Shown here: one piece after another, positions 1 to 9,088 of the stretch
How the letters are laid out: every line of letters starts with the position of its first letter
How positions within the stretch are numbered: the first letter of the stretch is position 1
From: CAVPGP01 sp963704025
GTDB taxonomy: Bacteria; Actinomycetota; Thermoleophilia; Gaiellales; Gaiellaceae
Assembly (NCBI GenBank): GCA_963704025.1
Contig: CAVPGP010000001.1
Coordinates: 248,001-312,000 of the forward strand
Direction of reading: 5' to 3'
DNA: 64,000 bases
The notes under the pieces: generated by a model
What the model was told of the DNA's origin: nothing
The model's input: the letters and a program-made list of their open reading frames with translations, nothing else
Databases searched by the model: none
Program-made: the position numbers and the translations under genes

Positions 1-99
1 GGCGGCCAGCACTCCTGGCCAGGCGATCAGGACCACGGAGGCGACCACGGACCCTCGGACTGGGGCGACCGCGACGACGGCGGTCACGGCGGCTCTTAG
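1..99 (+). CDS. C-terminal tail of a Gly/Asp/His-rich protein (partial)
   Basis: An open frame runs in from before the window and stops at TAG (97-99). The 32 visible residues are very rich in Gly, Asp and His with scattered Trp, for example GDQDHGGDHGPSDWG. Such tails are low-complexity and can bind metal, but no domain is visible and function cannot be assigned. The reading frame was chosen because it is the only one that is open with strongly biased composition; the rest of the protein lies outside the window. Confidence 0.4.
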   Translation, partial: GGQHSWPGDQDHGGDHGPSDWGDRDDGGHGGS

Positions 100-145
100 A
101 GCTTCTAAGCGCGCGACCCCTGGTCGTAACGGGCATGATGTCGCC

Positions 146-340
146 GTGGCGAAGGTTCCACTGAAAGCCCGCGGCGGGGCGCTGGGGCTCGCGCTCGCCG
201 CCTACGACGTCTACCGGCGCCTGCCGCCCGAGCAGCGGCGCCAGCTCGTCGACCTGACGCGAAAGCACGGCCCGCGGCTGGCGCAGAAGGCGATGAAGGC
301 CGGCGCCGACGCGCGCCGGCGGCGCACCGGCCGCAAGTGA
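146..340 (+). CDS. Small basic hypothetical protein
   Basis: A 64-residue protein starting at GTG; the nearby upstream ATGs are out of frame. It is strongly basic, with a Lys/Arg-rich C-terminus (DARRRRTGRK), and its middle is predicted helical (AAYDVYRRLPPEQRRQLVDL). No signal peptide, Cys residues or known motif are visible. It ends eight bases before the convergent sucA stop. The basic tail would suit nucleic-acid or membrane-phosphate contact, but this is only inference; I do not recognise a family. Confidence 0.45.
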   Translation: MAKVPLKARGGALGLALAAYDVYRRLPPEQRRQLVDLTRKHGPRLAQKAMKAGADARRRRTGRK

Positions 341-347
341 CCCGCGG

Positions 348-3217
348 CTAAGAAGTTGCCAGCGCGGCGCGGACGATGCGGTCCTGCTCGTGCAGGTGCG
401 CCGTCGGGTATCCCTCACTCGGGCTCGCCCGCCACGGCCGGCCGACGTAGCGCAGCGTCGCACCAGGCGGGAGGGCCTCTTCGAGCCGGTGCCGGATCGT
501 CCGCCACGCGCCCATGTTCTGTGGTTCCTCCTGAACCCAAAGCACCTCGCGGAGGTTCGGGTAGCCCGAGGTGAGCTGCGCGGCCGCCTCGACCGGGAAC
601 GGGTACAGCTGCTCGACCCGCGCGACGGCGGTCCTCGCCGCCGCAGGCCGCGCCTCGTGCCCGACGATGTCGTAGTAGACCTTTCCCGTGCAGAGAACCA
701 GCCGCTCGACGGTGCCGTGGTCCGCCTGCGGATCGTCGATCACGGGCTGGAACGAGCCCTCGGTCAGCTCGGGCAGCGAGGACATCGCCTCCTTGAGCCG
801 CAGCAGGCCCTTCGGGGTCATCAGCACGAGCGGGCGCGCGCTCGCGTCCAGCGCCTGGCGGCGGAGGAGGTGGAAGTACTGGGCGGCCGTCGTCAGGTTC
901 GCGATCCGCAGGTTCTCCTGCGCAGCCAGCTGGAGGAACCGCTCGAGCCGCGCACTGGAGTGCTCGGGGCCGTTTCCCTCGTAGCCGTGGGGCAGCAGCA
1001 GCGTCAGCCGCGACGTCTGCCCCCATTTCGAGAGACCGGACGAGACGAACTGGTCGAGGATGATCTGCGCGCCGTTGACGAAGTCGCCGAACTGGGCCTC
1101 CCAGAGGACGAGCGCCTCGGGCGCGGCGACCGAGTAGCCGTACTCGAAGCCGAGCGCGGCGTACTCGGAGAGCGGCGAGTTGTGGACCTCGAACGAGGCG
1201 CCGGCGTCGTCGAGGTACTGGATCGGTGCGTAGGTCTCCCCCGTGTGCGCGTCGTGGAGCACGAGGTGCCGGTGTGAGAACGTGCCGCGCTCGGAGTCCT
1301 GGCCGGTCAGCCGGATCGGGATCGACTCGGTGACGAGGCTCCCGAACGCGAGCGCCTCCGCGTGGCCCCAGTCGATCGCGACGGCGTCGAGCGCGGCGAT
1401 GCGCCGCTCCAGCTGCTTCGCCAGCTTGGGGTGCACGGTGAAGGCGTCGGGCACGCGCAGAAGCTCCTCGTTCAGCTCCCGCAGACGCCGTTCGCCGACC
1501 GCGGTCTCGACATTGCCGTCGCCGGTCGCAGGCAGGCGCTGGTCGCGCTTGTCCTGTGGCGGAGACTGCCCGAGGCTCTCCTTGAGCGCCTCGTGGGCCG
1601 CGCGCATCGCCCCCTCCGCGCGGCCGGAGAGGTCGTCGGCCTCGTGCTGTGTGATCACGCCCTCCTCGATCAGCTGCTGCGCATAGAGCTCGCGCACGGT
1701 GGGGTGCTCCGCGATCTGCTGGACCATCAGCGGCTGCGTGTACGCGGCTTCGTCCTGCTCGTTGTGCCCGAAGCGCCGGTAGCCGACCAGGTCGACGACC
1801 ACGTCCCTGCCGAAGCGGAGGCGGTAGGCCATCGCCAGCCGCGTCGCCGCGATCGCGGCCTCCGGGTCGTCGGCGTTCACGTGGATGATGGGCAGGTCGA
1901 ATCCCTTCGCGAGGTCGGACGAGTAGCGGGTCGAGCGCCCCTGCGTCGGATCGGTGGTGAAGCCGACCTGGTTGTTGGAGATCAGATGGAACGTGCCGCC
2001 GGTGGAGTAGCCGGCGAGCTGGTTCAGGTTCAGCGTCTCCGGGACGACGCCCTGGCCCGCGAACGCCGCGTCGCCGTGGATCAGCACGGGCAGGGCAACC
2101 GAACTGTCGTGGATGCCGGCGCCCGACGAGCGATCCGTCTGCTCGGCCCGGGCCTGTCCCTCGACAACCGGGTCGACTGCCTCGAGATGGCTCGGGTTGG
2201 CGCAGAGCGTGACGTGGACCTGTCCGTTGCCGGTGTTCCGCATCCCACTGGCCCCGTGGTGGTACTTCACGTCGCCTGTGCCGCCCTCGGGATCGGAGAC
2301 GACGGCGTCGATGGTGCGCTCGCCTTCGAACTCGCGCAGGATCACCTCGTACGGGCGCCCGACGACGTGCGTGAGGACGTTGAGCCGCCCGCGGTGGGCC
2401 ATGCCGAGGACCACGTCGTGCGCGCCGCTCTCGGCGCCGAGCTCGACCGTCTCGTCGAGCATCGGGATCATCACGTCGAGGCCCTCGACCGAGAACTGCT
2501 TCTGGCCCAGGAACGCGCGCCGCAGATAGCGCTCGAAGCCCTCCACCTCGGAGAGGCGCGCCAGCAGCCGCTTCTTCTCCTCGGGGGTGAGCGGGCGGCG
2601 GTAGCGGCCCGACTCGATCGCTTGCCGGAGCCAGACGCGCTCCTCGTGGTCGGAGATGTGCTCGATCTCGTAGGCCATGGTGCCGCAGTAGGTCTCGCGG
2701 AGCTGGGGCAGCACCTCTGCGAGCGTCTCCCCTGGGACGGCGACGCGCAGCAGGCGGCCCGGGATCCGCTCCTGCAGCTCGGGCGTCAGCGGCGGCTGCA
2801 GGCGCTCGGGCTCGAGGGAGGGGTCGCCGATCGGCAGCGAGCCCAGCGGGTCGAGGTGTGCGGCGAGGTGGCCGTGGGTGCGGTGCGCCTTGACGAGGGA
2901 CACCGCCGCGGCGACGCCTCCGAGCAGCTCCTGGTCCGGCTCGGCCGGCGCGGGAGCGGCCGGGGCAGGCGCAGGGGGCGCCGAGGCCGGCGCGGTGGGT
3001 GCGGCAGGCGGCTCGACGACTGCGTGGTGGCCGTTCCCGTCTCGCTCCAGCGCCTCCAGGAGCCGCGCCAGGCCCGGATGAGTCGCGACCAGGTCGCTGT
3101 CGCCGCTCTCGAAGAGAGCGCGCCATTCGGGGGGACGCTCTCGGGGTCCTCGAGGTAGTCGTCCAGAAGCAGGCGGGCGAAGCCCGCGTTGAGGCCGTCG
3201 ACGTCGTGCACGCTCAT
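348..3217 (-). CDS. sucA: 2-oxoglutarate dehydrogenase E1 component (apparent frameshift near the 5' end)
   Basis: Thiamine-diphosphate-dependent decarboxylase of the TCA cycle (2-oxoglutarate to succinyl-dihydrolipoyl-E2). The N-terminus from ATG 3217 (MSVHDVDGLNAGF) and the family motifs GMAHRGRLNVL and HGDAAFAGQGVV are clear; corrected length is about 956 residues, normal for SucA. There is no N-terminal E2-type acyltransferase domain, so it is not the fused Kgd/OdhA form of mycobacteria and corynebacteria. The frame breaks at 3131-3136, where six Gs occur and seven would restore VPPEWRALFES; downstream of the break the frame is open to the stop. A homopolymer miscount is the simplest explanation. 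No E2 or E3 gene is adjacent. Confidence 0.9.
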
Positions 3218-3258
3218 GTCTCTTTTGTACCAGCGCCGGAGTTCCTGCGGGTATGCCG

Positions 3259-3522
3259 CTAGAAGAGCGGGTGGTTCGTGACGACGGCGATCGTCACCCC
3301 GACCACGAAGCAGACCGCAGCCGAGCCCGCCGCGAACGCCGACAGGCGCTGGTGCCGTTCGCTCATCGCGGCGGCGACGAGGGCGAGCACGACGGCGGCC
3401 GGGATCAGCCGCATGGGCCGGTAGGCGAGGGCGACGAGGCTGAAGAAGAGCGCCGCCGCGGCCAGCAAGCCGGCCACGACGTCGCCGGCCGTCTGTCGAT
3501 CGTCGACCGAGCCCGTCGTCAC
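3259..3522 (-). CDS. Small membrane protein, two to three transmembrane helices
   Basis: An 87-residue protein from GTG 3522. After a polar N-terminus (TTGSVDDRQ) there are hydrophobic stretches typical of membrane helices, for example VVAGLLAAAALFFSLVALA and LIPAAVVLALVAAA, and a final VGVTIAVVTN segment. The start codon overlaps the TGA of the preceding membrane ORF as GTGA, indicating translational coupling. No family is recognised; pairing with the neighbouring small membrane protein suggests the two are made together. Confidence 0.6.
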   Translation of the reverse strand: MTTGSVDDRQTAGDVVAGLLAAAALFFSLVALAYRPMRLIPAAVVLALVAAAMSERHQRLSAFAAGSAAVCFVVGVTIAVVTNHPLF

Positions 3523-3761
3523 GTCGGCATCTTCGCACGCTCGGCGGCGCGCGTGGGCGAGCCGTGCGGCCCACCGCGGCGCGGTCCCCGGGCGGTCCGG
3601 CGCCTCCACCACGCGAGCGGCGGGCGCGGCTCGATCTCGGCCGGCAGCGCGGCGCCTTCCAGGGGCTCCGGCGTGGCGCGGATCGCCCACCAGACGACGA
3701 CGCAGAGGTAGACGATCGGGAGCTTGAGGATCACCAGCATGAAGACGATCTCCCAGATCAC
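3519..3761 (-). CDS. Small membrane-anchored protein with basic tail
   Basis: The frame after the GNAT stop encodes VIWEIVFMLVILKLPIVYLC (one or two membrane helices), then a proline-rich linker (ATPEPLEGAALPAEIEPRPP) and an Arg-rich C-terminus. GTG 3761 is the best available start; no ATG lies in frame upstream before the GNAT gene. It could be read as an in-frame extension of the GNAT frame only if the GNAT gene lost its own stop through a frameshift, so I treat it as separate. Its stop overlaps the next gene (GTGA). Confidence 0.5.
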   Translation of the reverse strand: MIWEIVFMLVILKLPIVYLCVVVWWAIRATPEPLEGAALPAEIEPRPPLAWWRRRTARGPRRGGPHGSPTRAAERAKMPT

Positions 3762-3781
3762 CCAGGGATCGTATCGCCGCG

Positions 3782-4640
3782 CTAGAGGAGCGTGTACCCC
3801 GAGATGACGAGCACTCGTCGGCGCGTCGACGCCGGGCGAGAGCAGGAGCAGACCGGGCACGCGGACGAAGCGCAGGCCGGCCTCCAATGCCGCAGCGACG
3901 ATCTCGCGTGCCGAGCCGGGCACCACCAGGCTCGCCTGCCCGGAGCTGCGCGCGAGCTCCGCCCGCACGGCATCGGCCGCGTCTTTGCCGGTTCGGCCCG
4001 CCACCGGGCCGAGCCGGTCGCCGGGAAAGACGTACGCGTAGGCCACCGGCTCCCTGGCGCGCAACCAGACCGTGCAGCGCGCCATGCGGCCCCAGTGGGC
4101 GTGGTCGACGGCGCGGTCAAAGCCGTACGCGGCCAGGTCGAGCGCCCGGAGCGCGTCGGGATCCGCCGGACCAGGCTCGAGCCGGTCAGGAGCAGCGATT
4201 GACGGCATTCCGCCGAGGTGGAGCGCCGGCGTGACCGGGAGGAGGCCCCGTCGTGCGTAGAGCCCGTTCGAGACCGGCTGGATCGCATCGGTCAGGGTCC
4301 GCCGGCGCGGGAACGCTCCCCACGCACGCTCGAGCAGCGCCCGACCGACCCCGCCCGCCTGCGCGCCCGGTGCGACGAAGAGGGACGAGAGGAACCAGTC
4401 GTCTCCTCGCGCGATTGCGGCGACGAACCCGACGGCCGTGCAGCCCGCCTCGCCGCGCTCCTCGGCGAGCCAGCAGCGCTCCGCATCGTGGCGGAGGACG
4501 TGCTCCTGCTGGGCGACGAAGATCTCGAGCGGCGGCGCCGGCGGCTCGAGCTCGTGTCGGCGGTAGAGCTCGCCGATGGCGGCACCGAACACCCCGTACA
4601 ACGCGGGCAGGTCCTCGGCGGCCGTGGGTCGGAGGTCCAC
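3782..4640 (-). CDS. GNAT-family N-acetyltransferase (possible +1 frameshift near the 3' end)
   Basis: Acetyl-CoA-dependent acyltransferase; substrate unknown. The acetyl-CoA-binding region is visible as SLFVAPGAQAGGVGRALLERA (the V-x-P-x-x-Q-x-x-G-x-G motif A) around residues 88-108. The second half looks like a degenerate GNAT repeat ending in GLLLLSPGVDAPT. At about 3812 the frame that gives a sensible ending (LVISGYTLL then TAG at 3782) is one base out from the upstream frame; removing one G would join them. Otherwise the ORF fuses into the small membrane protein. The GTG start sits inside a perfect 16-bp inverted repeat (4612-4652). Confidence 0.65.
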
Positions 4641-4652
4641 GGCCGCCGAGGA
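4612..4652. repeat. Perfect 16-bp inverted repeat over the GNAT start codon
   Basis: Arms TCCTCGGCGGCCGTGG (4612-4627) and its exact complement (4637-4652) are separated by nine bases. The GTG start of the minus-strand GNAT gene (4638-4640) lies in one arm, so the mRNA could fold its start into a very stable hairpin. No Shine-Dalgarno sequence is apparent. Confidence 0.85.
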
Positions 4653-4686
4653 TACGCAGATCGCCGCTGAGCGAACCGTCCGCGGG

Positions 4687-4761
4687 CTACACCGGGCTGA
4701 AGATCGTCATCAGGATCGCGATCAGCACCCCGATGGCGAAGACCGTGAGCAAGGCCAACAC
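4687..4761 (-). CDS. Putative 24-residue single-helix membrane peptide
   Basis: A very short ORF from GTG 4761 to TAG 4687 encodes almost only hydrophobic residues (VLALLTVFAIGVLIAILMTI followed by FSPV), enough for one membrane helix. A GGAG stretch lies four bases upstream of the GTG, a good ribosome-binding position. In-frame sequence before the GTG reads IKVYWSI back to a stop codon and contains no other start. It sits between the secreted-protein gene and the GNAT gene on the same strand. Real expression is uncertain, but composition and RBS are better than chance. Confidence 0.35.
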   Translation of the reverse strand: MLALLTVFAIGVLIAILMTIFSPV

Positions 4762-4784
4762 GATGCTCCAGTAGACCTTGATCG

Positions 4785-5321
4785 CTACAACCTATCGACC
4801 GACCCGTAACCGTCCGCGCAGACGACGATCCGGATCCTCATGTAGCCGTTGCTCGACCCCCCGACCGCCGGATAGGTCATCGTGTAGTTGGCCTGGAACT
4901 CGGCCGCCGCGCCGCCCGCGCACCACGGGGAGACGCCCCAAGGGCCCCCGAAGTAGGTCGCATTCCAGAAGCCGGTGGTGAAGGGAGACTGATTCCACGA
5001 CACATACGTCACACGCTCGTTCGCCCAGCACCACGTCGTCGGACCGTGGATGCCGACCGTCCCGGTGACGGTGTCGTCGTGCCAGTCGATCCATCTCGAC
5101 ACGCACCGGGAGGACGAGCCGCCGCCACCGCCGTCATCCCCGACCACGCTGGGCTGCGCGAGCGTTCCGGGAGCGCCGGCGGACGGGGCCGCGGTCGCGA
5201 CGGCCGCCAGCGAGACGAACGAGACGAGCGAGACGAGCGAGAAGCGGGCCAACAGCAGGCCGGCGCGAAGCCGGCCGGATCTCGCCCGGACGGGCGAGCC
5301 GGTCTCCAGAGATCCGTGCAT
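4785..5321 (-). CDS. Secreted protein of unknown function
   Basis: ATG 5321 is preceded by a strong AAAGGAGGTG ribosome-binding site, which decides the start. The N-terminus has a basic region (RARSGRLRAG), a hydrophobic core (LLLARFSLVSLVSFVSLAAVA) and an Ala-rich cleavage region, a typical Sec signal peptide. The mature part of about 130 residues begins with a Gly/Ser linker and is rich in Trp, Tyr, Asn and Gly with four Cys (SRCVSRW, TWCWAN, SPWCAG, VVCADG) that could form two disulfides. It looks like a beta-rich extracellular domain; no family is recognised. Confidence 0.7.
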   Translation of the reverse strand: MHGSLETGSPVRARSGRLRAGLLLARFSLVSLVSFVSLAAVATAAPSAGAPGTLAQPSVVGDDGGGGGSSSRCVSRWIDWHDDTVTGTVGIHGPTTWCWANERVTYVSWNQSPFTTGFWNATYFGGPWGVSPWCAGGAAAEFQANYTMTYPAVGGSSNGYMRIRIVVCADGYGSVDRL

Positions 5322-5426
5322 GACGCACCTCCTTTCGACTGCCGTCCACGCTAGCCGGGCGCACCGCACGTCTCTGGATCAAAAGCGTCACAACTGCGTC
5401 ATAGCGTCCTCTCCCGGCCGCGCCTA

Positions 5427-5939
5427 GTGTTTCTTTCCGTCGTGTCCTTTTCGGCCAGGTTCGCGATCGAGGACGGGACCGCGCGCCTGGCGGATGCGGA
5501 GAGCCTCTTCCGCGAGTACGCCGACTCGCTGGGGGTCGACCTGTCCTTCCAGGGCTTCGAAGAGGAGCTGGCCGCCCTCCCCGGCGAATACGGGCCGCCG
5601 CTCGGCCGGCTCCTGCTCGGCGTGCTGGACGGCGAGGCGGTGGCCTGCGTCGGCCTGCGCCCGTTCGCAGAGCGCGACTGCGAGCTGAAGCGCCTCTACG
5701 TGCGCCCGCCCGGCCGCGGCGCCGGCGTCGGACGACGGCTCACCGTGGCCGCGATCGACGCCGCCCGCGGGCTGGGCTACGACCGCATGCTCCTGGACAC
5801 GCTCCCCTCCATGACCGCCGCCCGCGCGCTCTACCGCTCATTGGGCTTCGAGGAGATCGAGCCGTACCGCTACAACCCGGTGCCGGGGACGAGCTTCATG
5901 GCGCTCCGTATCCGCCCCCACCCGGAGTCTCGATCCTGA
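5427..5939 (+). CDS. GNAT-family N-acetyltransferase
   Basis: A 170-residue acetyltransferase. The core shows the beta-strand RLLLGVLDGEAVACVGLRPF, then ELKRLYVRPPGRGAGVGRRL, the acetyl-CoA-binding motif (R-G-A-G-V-G), and a C-terminal YRSLGFEEIEPY typical of small-molecule GNATs. The start may be GTG 5427 or GTG 5442; neither has a clear Shine-Dalgarno. Its last 44 bases overlap the 3' end of hyuB on the opposite strand, so the two genes are tail-to-tail overlapping. Substrate unknown. Confidence 0.8.
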   Translation: MFLSVVSFSARFAIEDGTARLADAESLFREYADSLGVDLSFQGFEEELAALPGEYGPPLGRLLLGVLDGEAVACVGLRPFAERDCELKRLYVRPPGRGAGVGRRLTVAAIDAARGLGYDRMLLDTLPSMTAARALYRSLGFEEIEPYRYNPVPGTSFMALRIRPHPESRS

Positions 5940-7359
5940 GCAGATCCCCCGCGTCGAGGGACCGGGTCGCCCGCGGCGGGAGGGACGCGCCGTTGAGCAG
6001 GTTCAACCCGGGCGCGCCGTCGCCTCCGCCCGCGGCTCCGCGCGGGGCGAGCAGCCGCCGCTGCGAGAGCACCGAGAGGCGGCACGCCTCGAGCGCGCGC
6101 AGCTCCCGGACGACGCCGTCCCCGCCGCGCCGGCGTCCGGCGCCGCCCGAGCCGAGCCGGAGCGCGTATCGCTCGACGCGGAGCGGATAGGCGAGCTCCA
6201 GCGCCTCGACCGGCGTGTTCAGCGTGTTCGACATGGCGACGTGGACGCCGGACGGCCCCGCCGCGTCCGGGCAGGCACCCTGCCCGCCGCCGATCGTCTC
6301 GTAGTAGGTGAAGCGCTCGTTCCCCAGCACAACGTTGTTCATCGTCCCCTGCCCCTGTGCGGGCACCTCCACCGCTCCCGCGAAGGCGGCGAAGACGACG
6401 TCGGCGATCCTGCTAGACGTCTCCGTGTTCCCGGCCACGACTGCGGCCGGTGGAAGGGCGTTGACCAGGCAGCCGGCCGGAGCGCGCACGGTCACCGGCG
6501 CGAAGGCCCCACCGGACGCCGGGACGTCGGGGGCCGTCACGCAGCGGACGACGAAGTAGCAGGCCGACCGCGTCACGGCGAGGGGGCAGTTGAGATTGCC
6601 GGCGTCCTGGGGCGCCGTCCCGGCGAAGTCGAGCTCCAGCTCGTCGCCCGAGACGGTTAGCCGGACGCGGAGCTCGAGCCCTTCGTCGAGGCTGTCCGCC
6701 GCCTGCCAGCTTCCGTCGGGAAGCCTGGCGATCGCCGCGCGCACGAGTCGCTCCGAGTAGGCGTACAGCTCGTTCATGGCCGCGGTGACGACCTGGCGTC
6801 CCCGTCTCGCGCACAGCTCGTCGATCCGCTCCGAGGCGAGGCGGTGAGCCGCAAGCTGCGCCCGGAAGTCTCCTAGCCGTTCCTCCTGATTCCGCATCCG
6901 CGCCGTCAGGGCGCGGAGGGTCTCGCCGTCGAGCCGCGTCGGCGGGATCACGACGCCCTCCTCGGCGAGCGTCCGCGACTCGGCCGGCAGGCTGCCCGGC
7001 TCGCTGCCGCCGACGTCGGCGTGGTGCGCGCGCGTCACCGCCCAGCCGAGCGCGGTCCGCGAGACGAGCGTGACGTCGGGCAGGTGAGTTCCGCCCGTGT
7101 ACGGATCGTTCAGCGCCCACGTCTCGTCGGGCCCGGGATCGTGCGCCGCGACCGCGGCGACCGCCTCCGGCATCGCTCCGAGATGGACCGGGATGTGCGC
7201 AGCCTGCGCGACCATCCGCCCGTCCGCGGCGAAGAGCGCGGCGGAGCAGTCGCGGCGCTCCTTGATGTTGGCCGAGAACGCCGCCCGCACCAGCACGGCG
7301 CCCATCTCCTCGGCGATCGAGCGCAGCGCGCTGCCGATCACCTGCAGCTCCACGTTCAC
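5896..7359 (-). CDS. hyuB: Hydantoinase B / 5-oxoprolinase B-type subunit
   Basis: Second subunit of the ATP-dependent hydantoinase/oxoprolinase family, which opens cyclic amides such as hydantoins or 5-oxoproline. Family features: the N-terminal ELQVIGSALRSIAEEMGAVL, the central NDPYTGGTHLPDVTL, and the C-terminal TPGGGGYG. The start is GTG 7359, overlapping the hyuA stop as GTGA; the longer upstream frame would run deep into hyuA and is rejected. At 487 residues it is a little shorter than typical HyuB (about 520-580). It is last in a four-gene operon. The precise substrate cannot be read from sequence. Confidence 0.9.
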   Translation of the reverse strand: MNVELQVIGSALRSIAEEMGAVLVRAAFSANIKERRDCSAALFAADGRMVAQAAHIPVHLGAMPEAVAAVAAHDPGPDETWALNDPYTGGTHLPDVTLVSRTALGWAVTRAHHADVGGSEPGSLPAESRTLAEEGVVIPPTRLDGETLRALTARMRNQEERLGDFRAQLAAHRLASERIDELCARRGRQVVTAAMNELYAYSERLVRAAIARLPDGSWQAADSLDEGLELRVRLTVSGDELELDFAGTAPQDAGNLNCPLAVTRSACYFVVRCVTAPDVPASGGAFAPVTVRAPAGCLVNALPPAAVVAGNTETSSRIADVVFAAFAGAVEVPAQGQGTMNNVVLGNERFTYYETIGGGQGACPDAAGPSGVHVAMSNTLNTPVEALELAYPLRVERYALRLGSGGAGRRRGGDGVVRELRALEACRLSVLSQRRLLAPRGAAGGGDGAPGLNLLNGASLPPRATRSLDAGDLLRIETPGGGGYGAP

Positions 7360-9086
7360 ACGCGCTCCAGGATGAGCGTCCCGTGGGCGTCGGTCTCGCC
7401 GCCCCAGCCCGCCGGCACCCAGCACGTCGCTCCAGGGAGCTCCACGACGGCGGGCCCGCGGACCCGGCGCCGCTCGGCCGACACGAGCCGGATCTCGGGT
7501 CCCGGCCGCACCTCCGCGGTCCGCACGGCGACGAGCTCGATCTCCCTGCCGCGGTCCGCGTAGCCGTAGCGCCGCTCGTGCTCGTCGTGGAACGCCTCGG
7601 CGGGGTCGCGGTCGAGCGAGACCGTCAGCTCGTGCGACTGGCCGCGGTAGCGGAGGTCCGCCTCGCCATCGTCAGGCAGACGCCCGACCTCCCCGAGCGG
7701 CCGGACGACGGAGCGGACCGTATCGCGCCGCTCGTCCGCGGCGACGAGGCCGAGCGCGGAGAGCACTCCGGCGGCCTCCGGGACGAGGACGATCCGCAGG
7801 TCGAGCTCCTCGGCGAGCGCACACGCGTGCAAGGGCCCGGCGCCGCCGAAGGCGACGAGCGCCAGTCCGCGCGGATCGACGCCCCGGTCGACCGAGACGA
7901 CCCGCAGGGCGCGCACCATCTCCGCGTTCACCACGGCCAGCGCGTCCTCCGGCTCGATGCCGACGCAGGCGCGCGCCGCAGCGCCGCGGTCGAGGCGGAT
8001 CCCGCCCGGCAGCTCCGCCGGAAGCCGCCCGAGGAGCAGATTCGCGTCGGTGACCGTCGGCAACGAGCCGCCGCGCCCGTAGCAGGCCGGCCCGGGCTCC
8101 GCGCCTGCGCTCTCCGGCCCGACCCGGATCGCGCCGCCCGCGTCCCGCCGGACGATCGATCCGCCGCCGGCGCCCACGGTGTGCACGTCGACGCTCGGCA
8201 GACGCAGCGGCAGGCCGCCCACCGCGCGCTCGGTCGTCCGCTCGACCCGTCCGTCCCGGATCAGGCAGACGTCGGTCGAGGTCCCTCCCATGTCGAAGGC
8301 GAGCGCCTCGCGAAAGCCCGCGAGCCGCGCGACGGCGGCAGCACCCGCGACGCCTGCGGCCGGCCCGGAGAGCACGGCGGCGACCGGATGCTCGGCGGCC
8401 TCCTGCAGCGTCGCCACCCCGCCGGAGGAGCGCATGACGAGCGGCTCGGGAAGCCCGGCGTCGCGGCAGCGGCCCGAGAGGGCGCGAAGGTAGCGTCCGG
8501 CGACCGGCCCGAGGTAGGCGTCGGCCACGGTCGTCGAAGCACGCTCGTACTCGCGGAACTCGGGCGCCACCTCGTGCGAGGCGACCGTGTGATGTCCACG
8601 GCGGCGGAGCTCGGCCGCGACCGCGCGCTCGTGCGACGGATCCCGGAACGAGAAGAGTAGGCAGACCGCGGCCGACTCCGCGTCGAACTCGGGCAGCGTC
8701 GAGAGGTCGAGCGGCTCGAGCTGGCCCGCGGGGCCGATCCGCCCGCGGACGCCCACGCAGCGTTCGAGCGGCACGAGCGGCTCCGGATTCGGCTCGCACG
8801 GCCGGTACAGGTGCGCGCGCGTCTGCCGGCCGAGGTGGAGGAGATGCTCGAAGCCGTCGTTGGCGACGAATGCGGTCCGCGCCCCACGGCGCTCGAGGAG
8901 CGCATTGGTGGCGATCGTCGTCCCGTGCGCGAAGCGCTCCACGTCTCCTTCAAGCTCGGCCGCGACGGCCAGCACTGACTCCTCCTGGCGGCCGGAGGTC
9001 GGCACCTTCGCCGTGCGGATCGACCCCTCTTCGAGATAGACCGCGTCGGTGAACGTGCCGCCGACGTCGACGCCGAGCGCCCCCAT
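7356..9086 (-). CDS. hyuA: Hydantoinase A / 5-oxoprolinase A-type subunit
   Basis: ATP-binding subunit of the hydantoinase/oxoprolinase family (acetate/sugar kinase fold). The N-terminal phosphate loop GVDVGGTFTDA, the internal HGTTIATNALLER, the second ATP motif FDMGGTSTDV and the GAGGGSI stretch are all present. About 576 residues, slightly short for the family (about 650-700). The start ATG 9086 lies two bases after the stop of the DUF1028 gene. It works with HyuB as a heteromer; ring opening of hydantoin, N-methylhydantoin or 5-oxoproline are all possible. Confidence 0.92.
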   Translation of the reverse strand: MGALGVDVGGTFTDAVYLEEGSIRTAKVPTSGRQEESVLAVAAELEGDVERFAHGTTIATNALLERRGARTAFVANDGFEHLLHLGRQTRAHLYRPCEPNPEPLVPLERCVGVRGRIGPAGQLEPLDLSTLPEFDAESAAVCLLFSFRDPSHERAVAAELRRRGHHTVASHEVAPEFREYERASTTVADAYLGPVAGRYLRALSGRCRDAGLPEPLVMRSSGGVATLQEAAEHPVAAVLSGPAAGVAGAAAVARLAGFREALAFDMGGTSTDVCLIRDGRVERTTERAVGGLPLRLPSVDVHTVGAGGGSIVRRDAGGAIRVGPESAGAEPGPACYGRGGSLPTVTDANLLLGRLPAELPGGIRLDRGAAARACVGIEPEDALAVVNAEMVRALRVVSVDRGVDPRGLALVAFGGAGPLHACALAEELDLRIVLVPEAAGVLSALGLVAADERRDTVRSVVRPLGEVGRLPDDGEADLRYRGQSHELTVSLDRDPAEAFHDEHERRYGYADRGREIELVAVRTAEVRPGPEIRLVSAERRRVRGPAVVELPGATCWVPAGWGGETDAHGTLILERV

Positions 9087-9088
9087 CG

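Noticed and set aside
415..3126. A 900-codon same-strand frame overlapping sucA
   Set aside because: Its composition is Arg/Pro/Gly-rich without any domain, whereas the other frame is an unmistakable SucA.
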